From: an uncultured Sphingorhabdus sp.
Lineage (GTDB): Bacteria > Pseudomonadota > Alphaproteobacteria > Sphingomonadales > Sphingomonadaceae
Assembly: GCA_947501885.1 (NCBI GenBank)
Contig: CANMXN010000001.1
Location: 1,364,001 to 1,428,000 of the forward strand
Length of the DNA: 64,000 nucleotides
Reading direction: 5' to 3'
Shown: piece after piece, positions 1-11,996 of the stretch
Layout of the letters: every line of letters starts with the position of its first letter
Numbering within the stretch: position 1 is the first letter of the stretch
Translations under genes and position numbers: made by a program
Notes under the pieces: generated by a model
Database searches by the model: none
What the model saw: the letters and a program-made list of their open reading frames with translations, nothing else
Told to the model about the DNA's origin: nothing

Positions 1-1533
1 GATAAAGGCTTGGACTTGGCCAAGGCTTGTTGCTGTAGAAGCAAAGTTACCAACATCTAAGAATTGTTGCACTTCTGGTGTGATTGAACCAACAGGGCCG
101 AATATATTGATCGGCACACATCCGCCGCTTGGGTCAATACATGTATTTGGATCGATTGAGAAAAGCGATTGATCCAAACGTGTTCTGGTGCCATTCCCTG
201 ATTGAGCACTACGCAGATCACTCTCGCCATAAGCTGCAAAAACGTCAAATTCGATATTATCTGTAATATCGCCGCGTACACCCAGTTTAATCTGGAATAA
301 ACGCGTTTGACGTTCATTAAGTCTAGGTCCAAACTCAACAAAGCGACGTGCTAGATTGGTAACAGGCGCTAAGAAATCTGGGTTTGCAGAACCATCGGCC
401 AATGTTGGGCCGAATGGCGTTGCCCCCGCAGCATCACAAGCTGCTTGCGTAATGCCTTGCGCCCCACAGATAATATTACGGATATTATCATTTAAGAAAG
501 GATTATTAAGCGGAAGAGGTGCATTCACACCAAATGAACCCGATGGTGCAATCGCAGTTGTATTAGTGCTTTGCGTAAACAAACCTTCCGAATAGAATGA
601 AATGCCATCGGTGATTTCATATGTTGCCGTACCAAAAATACGGAACTGCTCTAATGGCAATTGCAACAAGTTGAATGGGTTAAAGTTAAAAGGTCTATCA
701 AATGGCACTAATGTGCTGCCATCATCTGTAACCTGCTGAAAACCAAGACCAGGTAGAGATATTCTAACTGGAGCAGCTGTACTAGATCCTCCAGGATTAC
801 CTGTTACAGAGCTAATGTTAAAATTACTAAACTCACGCTGACCTTGGAGCACTTGAGAACGGTTCGTGTAACCAACACTTAAGGTTGCGTTACCGCGACC
901 ATCATCAAAATTACCACCAATGGTAAGATCGGCACGGAATGTTTCGCCATCGCCGCGCTCAGTCAAACCTTGCGTCAAGCTAAGGTCAACACCAGTAAAG
1001 TCAGTTTTCGTAATAAAGTTTACAACACCACCAATAGCATCAGCACCATAAGCAGCACCCGCACCACCGGTCAAAACATCAACACGGCCAATTAGGGCCA
1101 CAGGAATAACGTCAACGTTAGTAACGGCAGCCAAGCCAGCTGGAATTACGCGTGTACCGTTCAATAGTACGATGTTACGGTTTGCGCCGATACCGCGAAG
1201 GTTCAAAGTTGTAGAACCGCCGTTGCCGTTATTTACGTTTGCGCCAATACCAGGAACAACACCCGGAATTTCACGAATAAATTCTTCAACAACATTTGCC
1301 TGACGAAGGTTAATTTCTTCTGAGGTAACTGCGGCAACTGGACTTGATAACTCTAAGTTGGGGTTTGTAATACGTGAACCAGTAACAACAATTATATCTT
1401 CTTCTGCAATTTCGTCTGCTGCGGCATCTTCAGGAGCCTCCTGTGCATGCGCATTGGATGACAACATAGCCAGTCCAAGAATTGCAGGCGCTGCACCTAT
1501 TTTTAATTGATTAATAAAACTAATATCTTTCAT
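1..1533 (-). CDS. TonB-dependent outer-membrane receptor (3' end beyond the window)
   Basis: These are the first 511 codons of a TonB-dependent receptor that continues past the left edge. The ATG is preceded by GGGAGAAATAAT. Residues 1 to about 31 are a signal peptide ending in AHAQ, followed by an acidic linker and a TonB-box-like DIIVVTGSR. A plug domain follows, with the LNLRGIGANRNIVLLNG segment and the GAGAAYGADAIGGVVNF signature, and then the first part of the beta-barrel. Receptors of this family import siderophores, vitamins, glycans or other large nutrients across the outer membrane using TonB energy. No riboswitch or regulator pair is visible beside it, so the substrate cannot be named. 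The divergent secreted amidohydrolase is the only functional hint. Confidence 0.93.
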   Translation of the reverse strand, partial: MKDISFINQLKIGAAPAILGLAMLSSNAHAQEAPEDAAADEIAEEDIIVVTGSRITNPNLELSSPVAAVTSEEINLRQANVVEEFIREIPGVVPGIGANVNNGNGGSTTLNLRGIGANRNIVLLNGTRVIPAGLAAVTNVDVIPVALIGRVDVLTGGAGAAYGADAIGGVVNFITKTDFTGVDLSLTQGLTERGDGETFRADLTIGGNFDDGRGNATLSVGYTNRSQVLQGQREFSNFNISSVTGNPGGSSTAAPVRISLPGLGFQQVTDDGSTLVPFDRPFNFNPFNLLQLPLEQFRIFGTATYEITDGISFYSEGLFTQSTNTTAIAPSGSFGVNAPLPLNNPFLNDNIRNIICGAQGITQAACDAAGATPFGPTLADGSANPDFLAPVTNLARRFVEFGPRLNERQTRLFQIKLGVRGDITDNIEFDVFAAYGESDLRSAQSGNGTRTRLDQSLFSIDPNTCIDPSGGCVPINIFGPVGSITPEVQQFLDVGNFASTATSLGQVQAFI

Positions 1534-1833
1534 ATTATTTCTCCCAGAAATTTAAGACATTACAGTAGGTTATTTGAAATTTATTTGTCAGAAGAGTATA
1601 GACTGTCACGCAGCTCCCCCATACAAGTGATTGATTAACAGAAAAAATGGCGCAAATTATACAAAAATCTACACAATCTGCGATTTTATTATAAAATGCG
1701 ATATTAATACAACAATGGCACAAAGCTGCAGTTTCACCTTAAGTATATTTTATAAGCAATAATAGTTATCAAATATATTTCCATGTTGCATAGTCATTTA
1801 CGCTTGTTACTATAGCAGCTAGGAGAGCAGTAT
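1534..1833. other. Divergent intergenic region, TonB receptor / amidohydrolase
   Basis: About 300 AT-rich bases separate two divergent start codons and should hold both promoters. I see the two ribosome binding sites (GGGAG before the receptor, AGGAGAG before the amidohydrolase). I see no convincing riboswitch, no clear operator dyad and no small gene with a ribosome binding site. Confidence 0.5.
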
Positions 1834-3240
1834 ATGGATAAAATTTTCATAGTTATTTTAGCGCTTGCTATAACGCTATTTTCTACATCGCAAAGCCAGG
1901 CACAAGACAAAGTCTATAGCAGCAAGAAAGCCTTGGTAGGCGGCACATTGGTTGATGGTCTTGGTGGCGCTCCTTTACAAGACAGTGTAATCCTGATCGA
2001 TGGCAATAATATTGTCGATGTTGGTACGGTGGATAACTTACCCATACCCAATGGTTATGAAATAATCTCTACAGAAGCCATGACAGTTATGCCTGGGTTA
2101 TGGGAGATGCATGCGCATCTTATGCTCACTGGTCATAGCGATTATACCCATTGGGATAAGACTTATGCAAACCGATTGTCCGATGAGATTATGCCAGCAT
2201 CCGCTGTGCAATTACTATTGGCTGGGGTTACCAGCGCCCGTGATTTGGGCGCGCCGCTAGATGATAGTGTGTCCGTTAAAAACCGCATTGCGCAAGGCAA
2301 AATCCCTGGACCGAGATTATTTATCTCTGGTCCCTTCATTCAACACAAAGCCAAATCAGGCACAGAGCATTTCCGTTGGGGTGTTGCTAGTCCCACTGAT
2401 GCACGAGCAAAAGTTCGGCGATTGGCTCAGGCGGGTGCTGATGTGGTAAAGCTAATCGACCAAGATGTTATGAGCCGCGATACCGCCAAGGCCGTGGTTG
2501 ATGAAGCTCATAAATTAGGTCTAAAAGTTGTGGGTCATTCGCACAAACCCGACGAAATTCGTATTGGCTTAGAAATTGGTATTGATAATTTTGAACATAC
2601 TGGCCTTACCACGGCCCCCGAATATCCAGAAGATATCATACTCATGCTGAGGGAGCGCACCGCAAAAGGGCGTATTGCGGGCGGTCCATTATATTGGACT
2701 CCTACAGTTGAAGGTTTATGGAATTTTGTCGAGACTCGCGATAACAACGAAAAGGTAGATGATGATTGTTGGCATCGCGGTTTAAAACCCGACACCATCG
2801 CCGATATCAAGGCCTCAATCCAGCACCCCAATAGGCTTGATTATTTTCAGCTTACTCCCAAACGCCAACCCACCTTAAAGCGCAAATTTACACAGCTTCG
2901 CAAGGCTGGCGTTGTTATGCTTATTGGAACGGACAGCGGTATCCCGCTTAAATTTCACTGCCAATCCACATGGAATGAAATTGATATTTGGACCCGTATA
3001 ATGGGAGTCCCTGTGATGGAGACTATTCAAGCCGCAACCTATTGGCCTTCCAAAATGATGGGTGTTGAGGATAAGTGGGGTACGATCCAACCGAACCGCT
3101 TTGCCGACATTATAGCGATTAAAGGCGATGCTATTAAATATCCCGCCCTATTCCAACGTGTCGATTTTGTTATGAAAGATGGCATCATCTATAAAAAGGA
3201 TGGCGATCCCGTGGAAGAAAATCTAAAAAATACACCATAA
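1834..3240 (+). CDS. Secreted amidohydrolase (metal-dependent, imidazolonepropionase/prolidase-like)
   Basis: This 468-residue protein belongs to the amidohydrolase superfamily, which hydrolyses cyclic amides, dipeptides or related compounds in a metal-bearing TIM barrel. A signal peptide (residues 1-23, ending SQAQ) predicts export to the periplasm. The metal motif HAH is at residues 93-95, in GLWEMHAHL. The probable carboxylated lysine is near 206 (ADVVKLI), further ligand histidines lie in VVGHSHK and FEHTG, and the catalytic aspartate is in GTDSG. The C-terminal strand set (NRFADIIAIKGD) completes the composite beta domain. AGGAGAG precedes the ATG. It is divergent from the TonB receptor, which suggests but does not prove processing of an imported compound. 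The substrate cannot be read from the sequence. Confidence 0.88.
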   Translation: MDKIFIVILALAITLFSTSQSQAQDKVYSSKKALVGGTLVDGLGGAPLQDSVILIDGNNIVDVGTVDNLPIPNGYEIISTEAMTVMPGLWEMHAHLMLTGHSDYTHWDKTYANRLSDEIMPASAVQLLLAGVTSARDLGAPLDDSVSVKNRIAQGKIPGPRLFISGPFIQHKAKSGTEHFRWGVASPTDARAKVRRLAQAGADVVKLIDQDVMSRDTAKAVVDEAHKLGLKVVGHSHKPDEIRIGLEIGIDNFEHTGLTTAPEYPEDIILMLRERTAKGRIAGGPLYWTPTVEGLWNFVETRDNNEKVDDDCWHRGLKPDTIADIKASIQHPNRLDYFQLTPKRQPTLKRKFTQLRKAGVVMLIGTDSGIPLKFHCQSTWNEIDIWTRIMGVPVMETIQAATYWPSKMMGVEDKWGTIQPNRFADIIAIKGDAIKYPALFQRVDFVMKDGIIYKKDGDPVEENLKNTP

Positions 3241-3280
3241 GGTTCATAGCCACACTGATTATATTGGTTCATCATACAGA

Positions 3281-3670
3281 CTATTGTATAATCTTTATAT
3301 CGACGCGTGCTGTGCCGCTCTTTATCATTCCAATTTCACGCGCAGCAGCACGCGATAAATCAATGACGCGCCCTTTAATCCAAGGTCCACGATCATTAAT
3401 ACGCACCGTCACTTCACGGCCATTTCGGCGATTGATAACGCGAACTATAGTGTCAAACTTAAGCGTTTTATGCGCTGCCGTCATTTTGCTATTGTTAAAT
3501 ATCTCGCCATTTGCGGTGCGTCTCCCATTGAACTTATTGGCATAAAAACTAGCAACGCCACTCTGAAAAATAGAGGCTGTATCTTGGCTGATACTATAAG
3601 CACGAGATGGATTGCTCAGCACCATCATAGACAGTGCCGTTATTCCGATAATATATGCAAATTTTTTCAT
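3281..3670 (-). CDS. rlpA: RlpA-like septal ring lytic transglycosylase (DPBB domain)
   Basis: This is a 129-residue exported protein made almost entirely of a double-psi beta-barrel. RlpA proteins cleave glycan strands of peptidoglycan, often stripped of stem peptides, at the division septum. Start choice: the ATG at 3670 has GGGGTGAA just upstream and opens a signal peptide ([13 protein letters not shown]...SRA). The longer reading from 3721 adds a segment that would bury it. Family motifs are [40 protein letters not shown] and VIDLSRAAA. There is no SPOR domain, so this is the short form of the family. No lipobox is evident, which suggests a soluble periplasmic protein. Confidence 0.88.
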   Translation of the reverse strand: MKKFAYIIGITALSMMVLSNPSRAYSISQDTASIFQSGVASFYANKFNGRRTANGEIFNNSKMTAAHKTLKFDTIVRVINRRNGREVTVRINDRGPWIKGRVIDLSRAAAREIGMIKSGTARVDIKIIQ

Positions 3671-3839
3671 TTCACCCCCTCGATTCACGCAGAACATAGA
3701 GCATCCAGCGCAAAAGTCCAAATTTAGCGCATTGGCAATTGATCCAGACGATCATAATCTACAATTATGTCAGTTTCAGTCCAATATAACTTATATTGAT
3801 TATAATTTACGCAGATATTTGGAACGCAATATAAAAATA

Positions 3840-6455
<2,616 letters not shown>

Positions 6456-6574
6456 TTATCCACATATTTTTATCATTTATAATCAATAACTTCATCTTAT
6501 TTTCCTGAGGAGTCTTTCATAATGTGATTATCTATGCCTTATTATATGGAGAGAAGAGATGAATTTGAGAGAAT

Positions 6575-8158
6575 ATGATGCCTAAAAATGATGATAAAGC
6601 CGCTATAGATGTTATCACTGAACTAGAAAAAGAATTTGGCGACTATGACGCGCTTATCCATGCATGGGGAGCGCTGCGGCCAGAGCATCCCGCTCTCATT
6701 GATGACAATGTGACGTTAAACTGGCAGCAAGTTGATGCTCTGACATCACGCATAGCAGCAGCCTTGCAACGCGATGGATTGCGCAAAGGCCAAGCCGTCG
6801 CTATTTTGGGAACAACGACCAATAATTATGCGCTAATCTATATCGCCGCTATACGCGCTGGCGGATGCGCCGCCCCGCTCACAACATCAGCAGCACCCAA
6901 TCAATTACGCGCTATGATGGCCGATAGCGGCGCTATGCATCTTTTTATAGACAGTGCTAAATTAATGGACCTAGAGGGAGAAGAAATTGCGCCATCGCAT
7001 ATCATCATGCTCAATGAAGCGCAGGTTGAATATCCCTCTATGTTAGATTGGATGGCAGAAGATAGCGAGCGGCATCAACCGCCCAATGTCGACCCAGATG
7101 ATCCACAAAATATCATCTATAGCAGCGGCACCACTGGCACGCCCAAGGGCATCGTTCACTCGCGCCTTATGCGCTGGCGACAAACCGCTATCGGTGAGAA
7201 ATCAGGCTACGGCGAAAATAGCGTTACCTTGCTCTCAACGCCGCTTTATTCCAACACCACTTTGGCATGTTTCAACCCATCCATCGGTTATGGCGGTACA
7301 ACCATAATCATGCCAAAATTTGATGTGAAGACATATTTGGAGCTTGCTCAGAAATATCGCGCAACCCACACAATGCTGGTGCCTGTGCAATATAAGCGTA
7401 TTATGGAATATGAAGCTTTTGATGATTATGACTTAAGCAGTTTCCGCCTCAAATATTGCACCAGTGCGCCGTTTGCTGCGGATTTAAAAGCCGACATAGT
7501 AAAACGCTGGCCTGGCGAATTAATCGAAATATATTCCATGACAGAAGGCGGTGTTGTCTGCTTGCTACGCTGCAACCAATACCCCAACAAGCTCCACACA
7601 GTGGGGCAACCCCATATTGGCAGCGAAGTCATTACGATTGATGAAGAGCTTAATCGCCTTCCCACAGGCTCTGTCGGTGAATTGGTGGGTCGTTCCCCAA
7701 CCATAATGAGCGGCTATCAAAACCAACCTGAAAAAACGTCCGAAGCCCATTGGATCGATGAAGAAGGCAATCGCTGGCAACGCATGGGCGATATTGGCCG
7801 CGTTGATGATGAAGGCTTTGTTGAGCTAATTGGACGCAGCAAAGATATGATTATATCGGGCGGTTTTAATATCTATCCCAAAGACCTCGAGGAAATATTG
7901 CTTACGCTTCCAGCCGTTGATGAAGCAGGCGTTATTGGCGTGCCGTCTGATCACTGGGGCGAAACGCCCGTTGGCTTCATCAGCACGATTGGTAACACGG
8001 CTGCAGATTTGGATAGTATAATTACGGATGTGAATGCGCAGCTTGGTAAAACACAACGACTATCGCAACTGTATCAAATAGAAGAAATGCCGCGCAGCCA
8101 TATTGGCAAATTACTCAAAACAAAATTGCGCGCTATATATAATGGGATGGAGAAGTAG
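6575..8158 (+). CDS. Acyl-CoA synthetase / AMP-dependent ligase
   Basis: This 527-residue class I adenylate-forming enzyme activates a carboxylic acid to an acyl-AMP and then an acyl-CoA thioester. The phosphate-binding A3 motif is IIYSSGTTGTPKG. A5 is IYSMTEGG, A7 is RMGDIGRVDDEGF, the hinge A8 is GRSKDMIISGGFNIYP, and the catalytic lysine lies in A10 (RSHIGKLLK). Two adjacent ATGs at 6575 and 6578 are possible starts, preceded by GAGAGAAT. No pathway gene adjoins it, so chain length and substrate are unknown; medium- or long-chain fatty acids are the usual guess. A restriction-modification pair begins 45 bases downstream. Confidence 0.9.
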   Translation: MMPKNDDKAAIDVITELEKEFGDYDALIHAWGALRPEHPALIDDNVTLNWQQVDALTSRIAAALQRDGLRKGQAVAILGTTTNNYALIYIAAIRAGGCAAPLTTSAAPNQLRAMMADSGAMHLFIDSAKLMDLEGEEIAPSHIIMLNEAQVEYPSMLDWMAEDSERHQPPNVDPDDPQNIIYSSGTTGTPKGIVHSRLMRWRQTAIGEKSGYGENSVTLLSTPLYSNTTLACFNPSIGYGGTTIIMPKFDVKTYLELAQKYRATHTMLVPVQYKRIMEYEAFDDYDLSSFRLKYCTSAPFAADLKADIVKRWPGELIEIYSMTEGGVVCLLRCNQYPNKLHTVGQPHIGSEVITIDEELNRLPTGSVGELVGRSPTIMSGYQNQPEKTSEAHWIDEEGNRWQRMGDIGRVDDEGFVELIGRSKDMIISGGFNIYPKDLEEILLTLPAVDEAGVIGVPSDHWGETPVGFISTIGNTAADLDSIITDVNAQLGKTQRLSQLYQIEEMPRSHIGKLLKTKLRAIYNGMEK

Positions 8159-8203
8159 TTAATTACAATTGACACAGACGTGTTCGTCATATCTATTGAA
8201 ACC

Positions 8204-9121
8204 ATGTACAATCCATCATCACAATATAAATTTATAGATCTTTTTGCGGGCATTGGTGGTTTCCATCTTGCTTTTGATAGCTTGGGTGCTGAATGTGTAT
8301 TTGCATCAGAAAAAGATATTCCTGCACGCAAAACATATTGGGAAAATTTTCGTGATATTTCTCCTGATCTTTTCAAGAATAATCGCTTCAATGATGACAT
8401 ATTGAAAGTTAACCCACACGAAATCCCAGATTTTGATATATTATGCGCAGGATTCCCATGCCAACCATTTAGTCAGGCAGGCCATAAAAGAGGCTTCGGT
8501 GAAAATAAAGACGCACGGGGCAATATGTTCTTTGTGATAAGAGACATTATTAAAACTAAACGTCCACAAGCAATCTTTCTAGAAAATGTAAGACATCTTT
8601 TAAGACATGACGAGGGCCGAACATTTGAGATCATTCGTCAAACTATAGAAGAATTAAATTACGACTTCTATTATAAAATAGTCAAAGCTTCGGATTATGG
8701 CTTACCTCAACATAGACCACGCATCTTTATGATTGGCGTAGATAGAAGTCTTGGAATCAATGCTCCTTTTCAGTTCCCAGAATTAATTCCGCTCAAATAT
8801 ACATTATCCGATATTTTTGATGGCAAATGTGACAAAGATGTTGGCTATACATTGCGCGTTGGTGGCCGTGGCTCAAAAATTGATGATCGCCGAAATTGGG
8901 AATTTTACCGTGTTGATGGTGAAGTAAAACGATTAGGCGTTCAAGAAGGCAAGATGATGATGGGACTGCCTGATGATTTTCGCTTTCCTGTTTCTGAAAC
9001 TCAAGCCATGAAGCAATTAGGTAATAGCGTTGCCGTTGATGCAGTAAGAGCGGTTGCACAGAATTTATTAAATCATCTTGATGCACATCAATCAACTAAT
9101 ACATTATTGAGATATGGATAA
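8204..9121 (+). CDS. DNA (cytosine-5)-methyltransferase of a type II restriction-modification system
   Basis: This m5C methyltransferase of about 305 residues transfers a methyl group from SAM to a cytosine in its recognition sequence. Motif I is FIDLFAGIGGF. The catalytic Pro-Cys dipeptide is in GFPCQPFSQAGHKRGF (Cys86 counted from 8204), motif VI is FLENVRHLL, motif VIII is QHRPRIFMIG, and motif X is KQLGNSVAVDAV. The target-recognition segment around RVGGRGSKIDDRRNW sits between motifs VIII and IX. A GTG at 8180 would add eight residues that match no family N-terminus; neither start has a good ribosome binding site. It directly abuts the endonuclease gene (stop TAA, then ATG), so the two are cotranscribed. 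Base composition is clearly more AT-rich than in the flanking core genes, which suggests acquisition. Confidence 0.93.
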   Translation: MYNPSSQYKFIDLFAGIGGFHLAFDSLGAECVFASEKDIPARKTYWENFRDISPDLFKNNRFNDDILKVNPHEIPDFDILCAGFPCQPFSQAGHKRGFGENKDARGNMFFVIRDIIKTKRPQAIFLENVRHLLRHDEGRTFEIIRQTIEELNYDFYYKIVKASDYGLPQHRPRIFMIGVDRSLGINAPFQFPELIPLKYTLSDIFDGKCDKDVGYTLRVGGRGSKIDDRRNWEFYRVDGEVKRLGVQEGKMMMGLPDDFRFPVSETQAMKQLGNSVAVDAVRAVAQNLLNHLDAHQSTNTLLRYG

Positions 9122-10216
9122 ATGACAACTCAAATATTAGGCAATAAAGGTGATTGGTCCGAGTTTTATGCTTTCCTGAAAATCTTAGAACTAAAGAAAC
9201 TCCCGTCTGCAAATGAAAAGTTAGAGGCAGAAGAAAATAAATTTATTCACTTTCGAAAAATACATCGTCTAGACCAGCACGACAATGAAATAATATACGA
9301 TTTATCAGGTGATGAAATACAGATCCATGAGAACCATAATGATATAACTATAATCAAAAATGAAGAAATTACATCTAAAATTCAAACTATCTTTAAAAAA
9401 ATTATCGATGGGCCTGGAAGTGAGAGAAAAGGTAGCTTTTGTATTGAGGAAGCCGAACTCCTTGCAAGTCTCTTATTATGTCATTCGATCAAAGCGCCAA
9501 GTTCCCAAAAATCAGATATCGTTGCTACTATATTAGATCAAGTCACACACATTGAAGAACGTTCTGGTTTTTCAGTAAAATCAATGACTGGTTCAGCATC
9601 AACATTATTAAATGCTGGGGAAACCACTAACTTTGAATATCTGATTAAAGGTCTTAATAAAGAACACATACAAAAAATAAACTCTATCGATAGTAGATCT
9701 AAAATCCAAGATCGAGTAAAAGAAATTATAAAACAAGGCGGAGAACTAGTTTTTTGTAAATTACAGAATAATATATTTGAAAAAAACTTACGCAAGATTG
9801 ATACAATGATGCCTGAGTTTATAGCTGAAACACTAGTTTATTCTTCTCACAATAAAGACAGATCATTAATAAAGCTTGCCACTTTTTTATCTGAACACAA
9901 CAAGTTTAGTAAGTTTGATTTTACAAAAGACGATTATAAATTCAAACTACAGCAGCTACTAATTGCAAGTGCATTGGGAATGGTACCTGCAACTTCATGG
10001 GATGGTATGATGAAAGCTCATGGAGGGTATATTGTTGTAAAAAGCGAAGGTGACATTGTTTGTTATCACGCTTTCAATCGCGATTTGTTCTTAGAATATT
10101 TATTTAATAATACAAGATTCGAAGCTGCAAGTACCAAACGTTATAAATATGGAGAACTATACGAAGAACATAATCAGATTAAATTAAAATTAAATCTTCA
10201 AATTCGTTTCAAATAA
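9122..10216 (+). CDS. HpaII-family type II restriction endonuclease
   Basis: This 364-residue protein resembles the HpaII restriction endonuclease family. The family-like N-terminus is LGNKGDWSEFYAFLKIL; a central region contains KGSFCIEEAELL and the C-terminal part contains SWDGMMKAHGGYIVVK and YHAFNRDLFLEYLF. It would cut unmodified foreign DNA at the site protected by the adjoining methyltransferase. Assignment rests on the overall pattern and on the partner gene; I cannot give the recognition sequence, although CCGG is that of the founding member. The gene is rich in A and T and in AGA and ATA codons, unlike coaD, which ends one base away on the other strand. It therefore looks like a compact cassette inserted between the acyl-CoA ligase and coaD genes. 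Confidence 0.8.
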   Translation: MTTQILGNKGDWSEFYAFLKILELKKLPSANEKLEAEENKFIHFRKIHRLDQHDNEIIYDLSGDEIQIHENHNDITIIKNEEITSKIQTIFKKIIDGPGSERKGSFCIEEAELLASLLLCHSIKAPSSQKSDIVATILDQVTHIEERSGFSVKSMTGSASTLLNAGETTNFEYLIKGLNKEHIQKINSIDSRSKIQDRVKEIIKQGGELVFCKLQNNIFEKNLRKIDTMMPEFIAETLVYSSHNKDRSLIKLATFLSEHNKFSKFDFTKDDYKFKLQQLLIASALGMVPATSWDGMMKAHGGYIVVKSEGDIVCYHAFNRDLFLEYLFNNTRFEAASTKRYKYGELYEEHNQIKLKLNLQIRFK

Positions 10217-10693
10217 TCAGAGCTTACCCAAAACATCATCCTTAACCGATGCGCTGACAAATTTGCTAATGTCGCCACCAAATTTAGCGATTTCTCTAAC
10301 CAAGCTTGATGATATCGGCTGCAATGCAACATCGGACATTAGAAATATCGTCTCAATATCGCTGGCCATTTGCGCATTCATACCCGTCATTTGATATTCA
10401 TATTCAAAATCTGTGCTGTTGCGCAATCCGCGAATGATAGCATTTGCCCCCTGCTGACGCGCAAAATCCACCAGCAATGAACGAAAACCAACCACCTCTA
10501 TATTCTCACCAAGATTAGAGACCTCGCGCTTGACCATCGCAATGCGTTCTTCTGGAGAGAACATGGGGGACTTGCTGATATTGGTGGTAACACCAATGAC
10601 AAGCTTATCGGTTAGTTTTGCGGCGCGTCGGATAATATCAGCATGGCCCAATGTAATGGGATCAAATGTTCCTGGATATATTGCAGTTTTCAT
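10217..10693 (-). CDS. coaD: Phosphopantetheine adenylyltransferase
   Basis: CoaD makes dephospho-CoA from 4'-phosphopantetheine and ATP, the penultimate step of coenzyme A synthesis. The 158-residue length is normal. The nucleotidyltransferase HxGH-type motif appears as TFDPITLGHADI, and the second signature ISSSLVREIA lies near the C-terminus. The start overlaps the ispA stop (TAATG), so the two genes are translationally coupled. The 3' end meets the restriction endonuclease gene end-to-end with no intergenic space. Confidence 0.97.
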   Translation of the reverse strand: MKTAIYPGTFDPITLGHADIIRRAAKLTDKLVIGVTTNISKSPMFSPEERIAMVKREVSNLGENIEVVGFRSLLVDFARQQGANAIIRGLRNSTDFEYEYQMTGMNAQMASDIETIFLMSDVALQPISSSLVREIAKFGGDISKFVSASVKDDVLGKL

Positions 10694-11598
10694 TACCTAT
10701 CCCTCTCCACAATATAGCGCGCTATACTGCGCAATAAATCAGCCTCTTTGCCGTAGACACTCAAATATTCAATCGCTTGGTCCACTAGATGCTCCGCTTG
10801 TCTTTTAGCACGCTCTGCGCCCATCAGCGAGACAAATGTCTCTTTGCCCGCTGCCGCATCTTTTTGTAGCGCTTTACCGGCCGCCACCGCATCACCTTCT
10901 ACATCGATAATGTCATCGGTAATTTGAAAGGCTAGGCCAATATTACGCGCATAGCCACGCAGATGTGTACGCCCATCCTCTTGAATATGTCCTAGAATAG
11001 CGCCAATTTCAACGCTCACATCAATCAACGCTCCTGTTTTTAATTGTTGCAGGCGCGTCACAGTTGTCAGATCAAAACTGTCTTGCTCCGCAGCCAAGTC
11101 CATCATTTGACCGCCCGCCATTCCCGCAGGACCGCTCGCCTTAGCAAGCGCGGCGATACATTCGCTACGTACAAAAGAGTCCGTATGCATCACAGGGTTT
11201 GACAATATCTCAAAAGCCAGCGCGAGCAGTGCATCACCCGCTAGCACGGCTGTCGCTTCATCAAATTTACGGTGCACTGTCGCCTTGCCGCGCCGCACAT
11301 CATCATCATCCATGCAAGGCAAATCATCATGTATGAGTGAATAGACATGAATGGCTTCTACCGCTGTTGCGGCATGTATAGCGACACCTCGATCAACGTT
11401 AAAAATTTCGGCTGTTGCAGCAAGGAGCAAAGGGCGCAAACGTTTGCCGCCACCTATTGCGCTATATCGCATAGCTTCATATAGCCGCTTTCGTGCATCA
11501 TCAGGGACTTTTAAAATATGATCAAAACTTGAATCTATATCATGCGAAATTTGATCAATCGCAGCTTGCAAATCAACGGATATAGACGCCGTTTCCAT
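10693..11598 (-). CDS. ispA: Polyprenyl synthetase, probably farnesyl diphosphate synthase
   Basis: This 301-residue all-alpha prenyltransferase condenses isopentenyl diphosphate with allylic diphosphates in isoprenoid synthesis. It has GGKRLRPLLLAA, the first aspartate-rich motif DDLPCMDDDD with the two-residue insertion typical of type II farnesyl synthases, and the second motif ITDDIIDVEGD. Its position directly downstream of xseB matches the common xseB-ispA arrangement (often followed by dxs). Here dxs is absent and coaD follows instead. Confidence 0.93.
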   Translation of the reverse strand: METASISVDLQAAIDQISHDIDSSFDHILKVPDDARKRLYEAMRYSAIGGGKRLRPLLLAATAEIFNVDRGVAIHAATAVEAIHVYSLIHDDLPCMDDDDVRRGKATVHRKFDEATAVLAGDALLALAFEILSNPVMHTDSFVRSECIAALAKASGPAGMAGGQMMDLAAEQDSFDLTTVTRLQQLKTGALIDVSVEIGAILGHIQEDGRTHLRGYARNIGLAFQITDDIIDVEGDAVAAGKALQKDAAAGKETFVSLMGAERAKRQAEHLVDQAIEYLSVYGKEADLLRSIARYIVERDR

Positions 11599-11600
11599 TA

Positions 11601-11852
11601 TTATTCGCTATCAAAGCTCTCAACCGATGCCGCATTACCGTCGGGACCAATATTGATTTTCTCAATTTGCGCACGAGCATCATCTAGTCGTTTTTGGCAA
11701 TATTCGCGCAAAGTATGGCCTTTTTGATAAAGTGCTATTGATTGCTCAAGCGCAACTTCACCGCTTTCTAATTGCCGTACTATATTCTCAAGCTGGCCTA
11801 ATGCATCTTCAAAGGCTGGTTCGTCAGCGATATTCTTTTGTTTATTTTCCAT
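11601..11852 (-). CDS. xseB: Exodeoxyribonuclease VII small subunit
   Basis: XseB is the small helical subunit of exonuclease VII, which degrades single-stranded DNA to oligonucleotides with the XseA subunit. The 83 residues contain the family core FEDALGQLENIVRQLESG and the ALYQKGHTLREYCQKRL helix. Its stop is two bases from the ispA start. The xseA gene is not in this window. Confidence 0.95.
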   Translation of the reverse strand: MENKQKNIADEPAFEDALGQLENIVRQLESGEVALEQSIALYQKGHTLREYCQKRLDDARAQIEKINIGPDGNAASVESFDSE

Positions 11853-11996
11853 AGCGTAATATAATGCCTGCCCTCTGGTTCACGGTCAAGCTTTTGATGT
11901 ATCTCTAGCGCTAAGATATAATATTTATCAAAAAATATGATGATATATTATTTTATCGTTGCAATGTTTGAGATAGCTGTCAAAAGCGCAGCCGTT

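Noticed and set aside
57-341. Minus-strand frame within the TonB receptor
   Set aside because: It lies in a different frame of the receptor gene, which has a continuous reading frame over 1-1533 with full family signatures.
6559-6585. Eight-codon leader frame before the acyl-CoA ligase
   Set aside because: Too short to support; its overlap with the ligase start may be chance.
8180-8203. GTG start for the cytosine methyltransferase
   Set aside because: The added eight residues match no family N-terminus and there is no ribosome binding site before the GTG.
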